From: Hydrogenophaga sp.
GTDB taxonomy: Bacteria > Pseudomonadota > Gammaproteobacteria > Burkholderiales > Burkholderiaceae_C
Direction: 5' to 3'
Length of the DNA stretch: 36,456 bases
NCBI GenBank assembly: GCA_018993155.1
Contig: JAGKSX010000095.1
Coordinates: forward strand, 1 to 36,456
Of this stretch, positions 1 through 7,876 are shown in pieces. Below the pieces are notes generated by a model. That model was given only the letters and a program-made list of their open reading frames with translations, was not told where the DNA came from and did no database searches. Both the position numbers and the translations under genes were made by a program. Every line of letters begins with the position of its first letter. Within the stretch, counting starts at the first letter, position 1.

Positions 1-13
1 CGGTTGAAATGCA

Positions 14-41
14 AACGCCCGCCGGGAAAGCGGCGGGCGTT
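14..41 (-). terminator. Hairpin after the response regulator gene
   Basis: An 11-bp perfect inverted repeat (AACGCCCGCCG at 14-24, CGGCGGGCGTT at 31-41) encloses a 6-nt loop, 30 bases past the stop codon of the minus-strand response regulator gene. Read on the minus strand the stem ends in TTT and is followed by a short mixed T-rich stretch rather than a clean T run. An intrinsic terminator is likely but its U-tract is weak. Confidence 0.6.
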
Positions 42-71
42 AGGGGGAATGGGTGTGGCTGATGAAGGGAT

Positions 72-698
72 TCAGGCCTTCGCCGGGGTCTGCCCCAGCG
101 CGATCTTGAGCAGGTCGGCCACGGTGTTGGCGCCGAGCTTTTCCATGATGTTGGCGCGGTGTGCCTCCACCGTCTTGATGCTGATGCCCAGGTCGTCGGC
201 GATCTGCTTGTTCAGCCGGCCGGCGACGATGCGTTCGAGCACCTGCGCCTCGCGGCTGGTCAGCTTGGAGAGCAGGGCGTCGCGGCTGACCGCCTGCTGG
301 TGGGTGGCGAAGGCTTCGCGCGCGTGTTCGAGCATGCGCTCGACCAGGGCCACGAGCTGGTCTTCCTTGAAGGGTTTCTGGATGAAGTCGAGCGCGCCGC
401 GCTTCATCGATTCCACCGCCATGGGCACGTCGCCGTGGCCGGTGATGAAGACAATGGGCAGGGGCGACTGGCGCTCGATCAGGCGTTCCTGCAGTTCCAT
501 GCCGGTCATGCCACCCATGCGGATGTCGGCGATCAGGCAGGCCACTTCGCGTGCGTCGTAGCGGCTCAGAAAGGCCTCGGCCGATTCGAAACATCGGACC
601 CGGAAGTCCTTGCCTTCGAGCAGCCATTGCAGAGAGTCGCGCACCGCCTCGTCGTCATCGACCACGTAGACGCTGCCTTTTTTGGGGATCAAACTCAT
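72..698 (-). CDS. FixJ/NarL-type two-component response regulator
   Basis: A 208-residue response regulator that would be phosphorylated by the kinase encoded just upstream and then bind DNA. The receiver domain spans about residues 8-125, with the acidic pocket D14-D15-D16, the phospho-acceptor D58 (in LIADIRM), T86 and K108. This is followed by a LuxR-type helix-turn-helix at about 138-203 (LTSREAQVLERI, then IADDLGISIKTVEAH). The length and the receiver signature (ITGHGD, DFIQKPF) are typical of the FixJ/TodT/DctR group. Its ATG overlaps the kinase stop codon in an ATGA, so the two are translationally coupled. The pair lies divergent from aceE, so it may control pyruvate dehydrogenase; that is inference from position only. 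The family call is secure but the target genes are unknown. Confidence 0.93.
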   Translation of the reverse strand: MSLIPKKGSVYVVDDDEAVRDSLQWLLEGKDFRVRCFESAEAFLSRYDAREVACLIADIRMGGMTGMELQERLIERQSPLPIVFITGHGDVPMAVESMKRGALDFIQKPFKEDQLVALVERMLEHAREAFATHQQAVSRDALLSKLTSREAQVLERIVAGRLNKQIADDLGISIKTVEAHRANIMEKLGANTVADLLKIALGQTPAKA

Positions 699-3250
699 CT
701 CGCTCTTTCAGTGTCCGTCAGCGGCTCTGTGGCGGGCCCGGCCGCGGCGCTGAGATTCTGCAGCCGAGAGATCACGGGGATCCAGAAGCTGAAGCAGCAG
801 CCCACCACCTCTTCACCATTGTAGATGTTCTGAACCTGCATCCGGCCGTGGTGCGATTCGACGATGCTGCGGCACAGTTTGAGGCCGATGCCCATGCCTT
901 CGCTCTTGGTGCTGTAGAAGGCTTCGTAGATGCGCTCGATCATTTCGTCGGGCACGCCATTGCCCGAGTCGCGCACCGAGAACTCCACCACATCCACGTC
1001 GTCCAGACGGCGTGGCCCGACGCGCAACTCCACGTAGCGTTCACCCGGCGCGCGCCCCGCCTGCGCGATGGCTTCACCCGCGTTCTTGAGGAGATTGATC
1101 AACACCTGCTCGATCAGGATGGGATCGACCATGAGATTCGGCAAGCGCGCGGCCACGTAGGGCGAGAGGCGCACCTGATGCCGGCGCAGCTCGATGTCGG
1201 CGAGTTCGATCGCGTTGCTCACCATCTGTGCCACGTCGGACAGCGTGGGATTGGGTTCGCTGCGCTTCACGAAAGCCCGGATGCGCTGGATGATCTGACC
1301 GGCGCGCTGAGCCTGGCGCGAGGTCTTCTCCAGCGCGCCCAGCAACTCGTCGGTGGTGATGCGCTGCTCGGTCACGCGCGAGATCATGCCGTTGCAATAG
1401 TTGGTGATCGCGGTCAGCGGCTGGTTGAGTTCGTGCGCCACGCTCGATGCCATCTCTCCCATGGTGATCAGGCGACTCGCGGTCTGCGCGCGCTCGGCCT
1501 GGCGAGAGGCTTGTTCTTCCGCGTAGCGGCGGGGCGTGATGTCGCTGGCGATCACCATTTGCGCCAGCCGGCCGTCGACCCAGGTGAGATAACGCGTGCG
1601 CACCTCCAGCCAACGGTCCAGTTCTTCCACGAACACTTCGGCGTTCTCCGCGCCGGCGTCGGTCAGCGTTTCGGTGGGCATGCCGGCGAAGGCGTCCACG
1701 GCGTCACCGTCGTCGGGGCTGGGGGAGGGCTGGTTGCCGGCGAGGTCGACCAGGTGCCGGTGCCCCTGGCCCCGCGTGCCGAACCACAGGCGGTACATCT
1801 TGTTGGCGAACAGCATCTCGTCGCTGCCCAGGGGTGCGACCGAGACGGCGGAGTCGAGCGACTCCAGCACCGTGGTGAAGCGTTCGTAGGAGGCCGAAAG
1901 CTCCTCCCGGATGCGCTTGGGCTCGGTGATGTCGGTCATGGAGGTCATCCAGCCGGTCTGGTGGCCCTTGGGATCAATCAGCGGCGAGACGTACATGCGC
2001 GCGTCGAAGATGCTGCCGTCGCGGCGCTTCACATGGACCTCGAAGCCGCCTGGCGTGGAGCGGCCGCGCAGCTCGTCTTCCAGTCGCGCGGCGAGTTGGT
2101 CGTGCTCCTCTTCCGGCCAGTAGGGGAAGGGCGCGGTGCGGCCGACGAGTTCGCCTTCGGTCCAGCCGGTCATCGAGCAGAAGGCCGGGTTGACGTAGGT
2201 GATGCGGCCCTGCATGTCCAGCGCCCGCATGCCGGTGAGCATGGAGTTTTCCATCGCCCGGCGGAAGTTGGTCTCGGCCACCAGCGCCTGCTGCGCCTGC
2301 ACGCGGCGGCGGGTGTGGCGCCAGGTGCCGAGCAGCATCCAGACCGTGAGTGCGGACAGCGCGCCGATGACCCAGAAGAAACCACTGCCCACGATGTCCT
2401 GCGAGGTGCGGTAGCCCTGGGCTTTCAGGATCAGGCCGTTGCCCACGGGCGAGACGGGCACCTCGTGCTCCAGCGGCGGGTTGGACCACGGCAGCAGGCG
2501 CAGCACGCTGGTGGGTGTCTGCAGGCTGCCGGCCAGCACGTGGCCGCGATCGTCCACCAAGGCCACGGCATAGCGCGCCATGATTTCCGGCGGGATGCCG
2601 AAGCGCATCAGCCCATCGACCGAGTACTCACCCATGATGGTGCCGGAGAAGCGGCCCTGCTCGCTCAGCGGCACGTGCAGCATCAGCGTGGAATTGCGCG
2701 CGTCCTCGCCCAGCGGGCGCGAGTAGATAGGTTGGCGCAGGTCGCGGGCCAAGTCGAAGGAGCCGTCGGTTTCGCCGGCCGAGAGCACCGTGCCAACGGG
2801 GCGCACCAGTCCCGCCGGTGCGCTGGGCGAGGCGTAGGTGGCCAGCACGTTGCGCCGGCCATCGATCCAGCTGATGGCCAGCATCTCGGGGAACTGGCTC
2901 ACCAGGGATTCGACCTGGAACTCGAACTCCTCGCTCTCGATCTCCTTGTTGCCCACCTCACGGGCCAGTCGCATGAGCTGCTCCTGCCGTTCGAGCAGGC
3001 GCAGGCGCAGGCGCTGCTGGGCGTACTCCACGTCGCGCGTGACGGCCTCCTGTTCGCGCTCGAGTTCCTCGTAACGCAGGTAGGTGATGGCGACCACGAT
3101 GGCCGAGAGAAACAGGAGCACGGCCAGCAAGGGGCCGAGGGTGGCGAAGCGATCCTGGCGGGACGGCGGCAGGCGGCGCCACCAGCGCTTCCACCACACG
3201 GCCTGGGCAGGCGGGCTGTTGGTCGGCGTGGTTTGGGGCAGGGGAATCAT
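695..3250 (-). CDS. Membrane PAS-domain sensor histidine kinase
   Basis: An 851-residue hybrid-free sensor kinase. Transmembrane helix 1 is at about residues 38-60, an extracytoplasmic domain of about 230 residues follows, and transmembrane helix 2 begins near residue 291. Two PAS segments follow in the cytoplasm (roughly 325-445 and 450-575; the first contains ITYVNPAF and a PAC-like stretch). The H-box is VAHELNQPLTAI with phospho-acceptor H606. The ATPase domain shows NLLKNAGEA, DSGNGVP and GMGIGL. The H-box type and architecture match the FixL/DctS-like kinases that pair with FixJ regulators. The two-helix topology with an intervening domain suggests a periplasmic small ligand, but I cannot name it. 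The gene is co-transcribed with the regulator (4-bp overlap) and divergent from aceE. I see no haem-binding PAS signature that I could vouch for. Confidence 0.92.
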   Translation of the reverse strand: MIPLPQTTPTNSPPAQAVWWKRWWRRLPPSRQDRFATLGPLLAVLLFLSAIVVAITYLRYEELEREQEAVTRDVEYAQQRLRLRLLERQEQLMRLAREVGNKEIESEEFEFQVESLVSQFPEMLAISWIDGRRNVLATYASPSAPAGLVRPVGTVLSAGETDGSFDLARDLRQPIYSRPLGEDARNSTLMLHVPLSEQGRFSGTIMGEYSVDGLMRFGIPPEIMARYAVALVDDRGHVLAGSLQTPTSVLRLLPWSNPPLEHEVPVSPVGNGLILKAQGYRTSQDIVGSGFFWVIGALSALTVWMLLGTWRHTRRRVQAQQALVAETNFRRAMENSMLTGMRALDMQGRITYVNPAFCSMTGWTEGELVGRTAPFPYWPEEEHDQLAARLEDELRGRSTPGGFEVHVKRRDGSIFDARMYVSPLIDPKGHQTGWMTSMTDITEPKRIREELSASYERFTTVLESLDSAVSVAPLGSDEMLFANKMYRLWFGTRGQGHRHLVDLAGNQPSPSPDDGDAVDAFAGMPTETLTDAGAENAEVFVEELDRWLEVRTRYLTWVDGRLAQMVIASDITPRRYAEEQASRQAERAQTASRLITMGEMASSVAHELNQPLTAITNYCNGMISRVTEQRITTDELLGALEKTSRQAQRAGQIIQRIRAFVKRSEPNPTLSDVAQMVSNAIELADIELRRHQVRLSPYVAARLPNLMVDPILIEQVLINLLKNAGEAIAQAGRAPGERYVELRVGPRRLDDVDVVEFSVRDSGNGVPDEMIERIYEAFYSTKSEGMGIGLKLCRSIVESHHGRMQVQNIYNGEEVVGCCFSFWIPVISRLQNLSAAAGPATEPLTDTERAR

Positions 3251-3343
3251 GAACCCGAGAGTCTACGTGAGTGGGTGCTCCACGCCCTTCGTAGGCGCAG
3301 GAGAAACGCTGGTTTTGTCGCGCCCAAGGCCTGTTTCGTCAAT

Positions 3344-3466
3344 GGCTTAAATTTTCATAATATAAAAACATAAAGCATATGTTGAAAATGAAAAGCTTTT
3401 GTGGAAAAATCAGTGACAGTGCGGATAGACCTCCGTAAGCTCGATTCAAACCAACAGGAGACAACA
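3344..3466. promoter_or_regulatory. AT-rich divergent promoter region of sensor kinase and aceE
   Basis: The 216-bp gap between the divergent kinase and aceE contains an AT-rich island at about 3344-3410 that stands out in this GC-rich sequence. It holds CATAAT (3356-3361) and TATAAA (3361-3366) as possible plus-strand -10 elements, and TATTAT on the minus strand over 3358-3363. A 7-bp inverted repeat TTTTCAT (3352-3358) / ATGAAAA (3388-3394) spans 43 bp, and a 10-bp palindrome AAAAGCTTTT lies at 3391-3400. No convincing -35 partner was found. The aceE ribosome-binding site AGGAG is at 3456-3460. The region is probably where both transcripts start; the operator role of the repeats is a guess. 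Confidence 0.4.
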
Positions 3467-6178
3467 ATGTCAGCGAATGACGCTCTCAATGCCCGTGGTG
3501 CCGCCGATGCGGATTCCCAGGAAACCCGTGAGTGGATGGAGGCGCTGGCCGCCGTCATCGAGCGCGAGGGCCCCGAGCGCGCGCACTTCCTGCTCGAACA
3601 GCTGCTGGAGGAAGCCCGCCAGCACAGCATCGACCTGCCGTTCTCGGCCACCACCGGTTACGTCAACACCATCGAGCCCAACCAGGAAGAGCGCTGCCCG
3701 GGCAACATCGAGATCGAAGAACGTCTGCGCGCCTACATGCGCTGGAACGCCATGGCCATGGTGGTCAAGGCCAACCGCCACAACCCCGAGGATGGGGGCG
3801 ACCTGGGCGGTCACATTGGTTCGTTCGCCTCGCTGGCCCACATGTTCGGCGCCGGCTTCAACCACTTCTGGCATGCCGAGAGCGAGAACCACGGCGGCGA
3901 TTGCCTCTACATCCAGGGACACGTGTCCCCCGGTGTGTACGCCCGCGCCTACCTGGAAGGCCGCCTGACCGAAGAGCAGTTGCTCAATTTCCGTCAGGAA
4001 GTCAACGGCAAAGGGCTGTCGAGCTACCCGCACCCCAAGCTCATGCCCGAGTTCTGGCAGTTCCCCACGGTGTCCATGGGCCTGGGCCCGCTGATGGCGA
4101 TCTACCAGGCGCGTTTCCTGAAGTACCTGCATGCCCGTGGCATTGCCAACACCGAGAACCGCAAGGTCTGGGTGTTCTGCGGCGACGGCGAGATGGACGA
4201 AGTCGAGTCGCTGGGCGCCATCAGCCTGGCCGCCCGTGAAAACCTGGACAACCTGATCTTCGTGGTGAACTGCAACCTGCAGCGCCTGGACGGCCCGGTG
4301 CGCGGCAACGGCAAGATCATCCAGGAGCTCGAAGGCGAGTTTCGCGGCTCCGGCTGGAACGTGATCAAGCTGCTGTGGGGCAGCGAGTGGGACTCGCTGC
4401 TGGCGCGCGACAAGGACGGCGCGCTGCGCAAGATCATGATGGACACGGTCGATGGCGACTACCAGTCGTTCAAGGCCAACGACGGCGCCTACGTGCGCAA
4501 GCATTTCTTCGGCCGCGATCCCAAGACGCTGGAGATGGTCGCCCACCTGAGCGACAACGACATCTGGAACCTCAAGCGCGGCGGCCACGACCCCCAGAAG
4601 GTCTATGCGGCCTACCACAAGGCGGTCAACCACAAGGGCCAGCCCACCGTGCTGCTGATCAAGACCGTCAAGGGTTTTGGCATGGGCAAGGCGGGCGAGG
4701 GCAAGAACACGGTCCACCAGACCAAGAAGCTCACGGACGAGGACATCAAGATCTTCCGCGACCGCTTCAACCTTCCGATCCCGGACAGCGAACTCTCCAA
4801 GATCCCGTTCTACAAGCCGGCCGAAGACACGCCGGAAATGAAGTACCTGCACGAGCGTCGCCAGGCCCTGGGCGGCTACCTGCCCAAGCGCCGCGTGAAG
4901 GCCGATGAAAGCTTCACCGTGCCCTCGCTCGACACCTTCAAGGCCGTGCTCGACCCCACGGCCGAAGGCCGCGAGATCTCGACCACGCAGGCCTACGTGC
5001 GCTTCCTCACCCAGCTGCTGCGCGACCAAGCCCTGGGACCGCGCATCGTGCCCATCCTGGTGGATGAAGCCCGCACCTTCGGCATGGAAGGCCTGTTCCG
5101 TCAGGTCGGCATCTACAACCCGCACGGTCAGCAGTACACCCCGGTCGACAAGGACCAGGTGATGTACTACAAGGAAGACAAGGCCGGCCAGATCCTGCAG
5201 GAAGGCATCAACGAAGCCGGCGGCATGAGCAGCTGGATCGCGGCGGCCACGAGCTACAGCACGAGCAACCGCATCATGGTGCCGTTCTACGTGTACTACT
5301 CCATGTTCGGCTTCCAGCGCATCGGCGACCTCGCCTGGGCGGCGGGCGACATGCAGGCGCGCGGCTTCCTGCTGGGCGGCACCTCGGGCCGCACCACGCT
5401 CAACGGCGAAGGCCTGCAGCACGAAGACGGCCACAGCCACATCCTGGCCGGCACGATCCCGAACTGCATCAGCTACGACCCGACCTTCGCGCACGAAGTG
5501 GCGGTGATCCTGCACCACGGCTTGAAGCGCATGGTGGAGAAGCAGGACAACGTCTTCTACTACCTGACGCTGCTCAACGAGAACTATCCCATGCCCGGCC
5601 TGCAGCCCGGCACGGAGGAGCAGATCATCAAGGGCATGTACTACTGCAAGCAGGCGCCGGCCCTCAAGAAGGACGCGCCCAGCGTGCAACTGCTGGGCAG
5701 CGGCACCATCCTGCGCGAGAGCATCGCCGCGCAGGAACTGCTGGAGAAGGACTGGGGTGTGAGCGCCGGCGTGTGGAGCTGCCCGAGCTTCAACGAACTG
5801 GCCCGTGACGGCCAGGACGCCGACCGCTGGAACCTGCTGCACCCGACCGAAACGCCGCGCGTGCCCTTCGTGGCGCAGCAACTGAGCGCCACCACCGGCC
5901 CGGTGATCGCATCCACCGACTACATGAAGAACTACGCGGAGCAGATCCGCCCCTTCATTCCCAAGGAGCGCACGTACAAGGTGCTGGGCACCGACGGTTT
6001 CGGTCGCAGCGACTTCCGCAGCAAGTTGCGCGAGCACTTCGAGATCAACCGCCACTACATCGTGGTCGCTGCGCTCAAGTCCCTGAGCGAAGAGGGCAAG
6101 CTGCCGGTGGCCAAGGTGGCCGAAGCGATCAAGAAGTACGGCATCAACGCCGACAAAGTGAACCCGCTGTACGCGTAA
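3467..6178 (+). CDS. aceE: Pyruvate dehydrogenase E1 component (homodimeric type)
   Basis: E1 of the pyruvate dehydrogenase complex: it decarboxylates pyruvate with thiamine diphosphate and passes the acetyl group to lipoyl-AceF. The protein has 903 residues, close to the 887 of E. coli AceE, and is the single-chain type. The thiamine-diphosphate motif runs from GDGE (239-242) to NCN (268-270). Other family blocks include GHIGSFASLAHMFGAGFNHFW near the N-terminus, a KTVKGFGMGKAGEGKN block, and a C-terminal GTDGFGRSD. The reading frame is open 66 bases further upstream, but I chose the ATG at 3467 because AGGAG precedes it with a 6-nt gap and the preceding 22 codons do not resemble AceE. It is first in an aceE-aceF-lpdA operon; only 15 bases, containing GGAGA, separate it from aceF. 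Confidence 0.97.
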   Translation: MSANDALNARGAADADSQETREWMEALAAVIEREGPERAHFLLEQLLEEARQHSIDLPFSATTGYVNTIEPNQEERCPGNIEIEERLRAYMRWNAMAMVVKANRHNPEDGGDLGGHIGSFASLAHMFGAGFNHFWHAESENHGGDCLYIQGHVSPGVYARAYLEGRLTEEQLLNFRQEVNGKGLSSYPHPKLMPEFWQFPTVSMGLGPLMAIYQARFLKYLHARGIANTENRKVWVFCGDGEMDEVESLGAISLAARENLDNLIFVVNCNLQRLDGPVRGNGKIIQELEGEFRGSGWNVIKLLWGSEWDSLLARDKDGALRKIMMDTVDGDYQSFKANDGAYVRKHFFGRDPKTLEMVAHLSDNDIWNLKRGGHDPQKVYAAYHKAVNHKGQPTVLLIKTVKGFGMGKAGEGKNTVHQTKKLTDEDIKIFRDRFNLPIPDSELSKIPFYKPAEDTPEMKYLHERRQALGGYLPKRRVKADESFTVPSLDTFKAVLDPTAEGREISTTQAYVRFLTQLLRDQALGPRIVPILVDEARTFGMEGLFRQVGIYNPHGQQYTPVDKDQVMYYKEDKAGQILQEGINEAGGMSSWIAAATSYSTSNRIMVPFYVYYSMFGFQRIGDLAWAAGDMQARGFLLGGTSGRTTLNGEGLQHEDGHSHILAGTIPNCISYDPTFAHEVAVILHHGLKRMVEKQDNVFYYLTLLNENYPMPGLQPGTEEQIIKGMYYCKQAPALKKDAPSVQLLGSGTILRESIAAQELLEKDWGVSAGVWSCPSFNELARDGQDADRWNLLHPTETPRVPFVAQQLSATTGPVIASTDYMKNYAEQIRPFIPKERTYKVLGTDGFGRSDFRSKLREHFEINRHYIVVAALKSLSEEGKLPVAKVAEAIKKYGINADKVNPLYA

Positions 6179-6193
6179 TCCGGAGACAAGAAC

Positions 6194-7864
6194 ATGGCAC
6201 TGATTGATGTGAAGGTCCCGGACATCGGGGACTTTGATGAAGTGGCGGTCATCGAGCTGCTGGTGAAGGTGGGTGACACGGTCAAGGCCGAGCAGTCGCT
6301 GATCACGGTCGAGTCCGACAAGGCCTCGATGGAGATCCCTTCCAGCACGGCCGGCGTGGTCAAGGAGCTCAAGGTGGCGCTGGGCGACAAGGTCAAGCAA
6401 GGTTCGGTGGTGCTGGTGCTGGAGGCGGCGGGAGAGACCGCAGCTGCTCCGGCTCCAGCGGCGGCACAGGCTGCGGCCGCTGCACCGGCCTCGACCCCTG
6501 CGGCACCGGCTGCCGCGCCTGCGGCGGCGCCCGCCGCAGCCGCCGGCCCGGTCGAGGTGCGTGTGCCCGACATCGGCGACTTCAAGGACGTCGCGGTGAT
6601 CGAGGTGCTGGTCAAGCCTGGCGACAAGATCGCGGTGGAGCAGAGCCTGATCACGGTCGAGTCCGACAAGGCCTCGATGGAGATCCCGTCTTCGGCCGCT
6701 GGTGTGCTCAAGGAGCTCAAGGTCAAGATCGGCGACACCGTGAACATCGGTGACCTGCTGGCGATTCTGGAAGGCGCCGCCGCCCCGGCCGCAGCGCCGG
6801 CGCCCGCCGCCGCACCGACGGCCGCGCCCACGGCACCTGCTGCCGCTGCGGCAGCACCCCAGGCCGCCACGGCATCGGCGCCCGCCGCCGCCGCACCGGC
6901 CCACAACCCCACTGCCACGGCGCCGCTGGGCCTGCCCCACGCCTCGCCCTCGGTGCGCAAGTTCGCCCGTGAACTCGGTGTGCCGCTGGAAGAGGTCAAG
7001 GGCAGCGGTCCCAAGGGCCGCATCGTGCTCGACGACGTGCAAGGTTTCACCAAGGCCGTGATGGCCGGCGCCACGCAGACCAAGGCGCAGGCGGCCAAGG
7101 CCCCGGCTGGCGGTGGTGGCGACGGTGCCGGCCTGGGTCTGATCCCCTGGCCCAAGGTCGACTTCGCCAAGTTCGGCCCGATCGAGCGCAAGGAGATGGG
7201 CCGCATCAAGAAGATCAGCGGCGCCAACCTGCTGCGCAACGCGGTCATGATCCCGGCGGTCACCAACCACGACGACGCCGACATCACCGACCTCGAAGCC
7301 TTCCGCGTGTCCACCAACAAGGAAAACGAGAAGAGCGGCGTGAAAGTCACCATGCTCGCTTTCCTGATCAAGGCCTGCGTGGCCGCGCTCAAGAAATTCC
7401 CTGAATTCAACAGCTCGATCGACGGTGACGCCCTGATCTACAAGCAGTTCTGGCACATCGGCTTCGCGGCCGACACGCCCAACGGCCTGATGGTCCCGGT
7501 GATCAAGGACGCCGACAAGAAGGGCGTGCTGCAGATCAGCCAGGAAATGGGCGAGCTCGCCAAGAAGGCGCGCGAAGGCAAGCTGAGCCCGGCCGAGATG
7601 AGCGGGGCGACCTTCACCATCTCCAGCCTGGGCGGCATCGGCGGGCGCTACTTCACGCCCATCATCAACGCGCCCGAAGTGGCCATCCTCGGCGGGTGCA
7701 AGAGCACCATGGAGCCGGTGTGGGACGGCAAGGCCTTCCAGCCGCGCCTGATGCTGCCGCTCTCGCTGACCTGGGACCACCGCGTGATCGACGGCGCCGC
7801 CGCCGCGCGCTTCAACGTGTACCTCGGCCAGATCCTCAGCGACTTCCGTCGCGTGTTGCTGTAA
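6194..7864 (+). CDS. aceF: Dihydrolipoamide acetyltransferase (pyruvate dehydrogenase E2)
   Basis: The E2 core of pyruvate dehydrogenase, which transfers acetyl from lipoyl-lysine to CoA. The 556 residues comprise lipoyl domain 1 (1-80, lipoyl K43 in SDKAS), an Ala/Pro linker, lipoyl domain 2 (about 117-192, K159), a second Ala/Pro linker, and an E3/E1-binding domain (about 252-288, [11 protein letters not shown] ... GPKGRI). The catalytic domain ends in DHRVIDG with H529 and D533 as the active-site pair. Two lipoyl domains is fewer than the three of E. coli and usual in betaproteobacteria. The first lipoyl domain is far closer to that of the downstream LpdA than to the second domain of this protein. 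The gene sits 15 bases after aceE and 12 bases before lpdA. Confidence 0.97.
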   Translation: MALIDVKVPDIGDFDEVAVIELLVKVGDTVKAEQSLITVESDKASMEIPSSTAGVVKELKVALGDKVKQGSVVLVLEAAGETAAAPAPAAAQAAAAAPASTPAAPAAAPAAAPAAAAGPVEVRVPDIGDFKDVAVIEVLVKPGDKIAVEQSLITVESDKASMEIPSSAAGVLKELKVKIGDTVNIGDLLAILEGAAAPAAAPAPAAAPTAAPTAPAAAAAAPQAATASAPAAAAPAHNPTATAPLGLPHASPSVRKFARELGVPLEEVKGSGPKGRIVLDDVQGFTKAVMAGATQTKAQAAKAPAGGGGDGAGLGLIPWPKVDFAKFGPIERKEMGRIKKISGANLLRNAVMIPAVTNHDDADITDLEAFRVSTNKENEKSGVKVTMLAFLIKACVAALKKFPEFNSSIDGDALIYKQFWHIGFAADTPNGLMVPVIKDADKKGVLQISQEMGELAKKAREGKLSPAEMSGATFTISSLGGIGGRYFTPIINAPEVAILGGCKSTMEPVWDGKAFQPRLMLPLSLTWDHRVIDGAAAARFNVYLGQILSDFRRVLL

Positions 7865-7876
7865 AGGAGCGCGCAG

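Noticed and set aside
551-3373. A 940-codon plus-strand frame opposite the sensor kinase.
   Set aside because: The opposite frame encodes a complete histidine kinase with all motifs; this one is a compositional shadow.
6430-6930. Repetitive GCC/GCG-rich stretches in aceF (also in lpdA and sucB) as a tandem DNA repeat.
   Set aside because: They encode the flexible Ala/Pro linkers between lipoyl, binding and catalytic domains and are irregular at DNA level.
7141-7864. Possible frameshift or truncation of aceF.
   Set aside because: The catalytic domain is complete to DHRVIDG and the natural C-terminus; only the number of lipoyl domains differs from E. coli.
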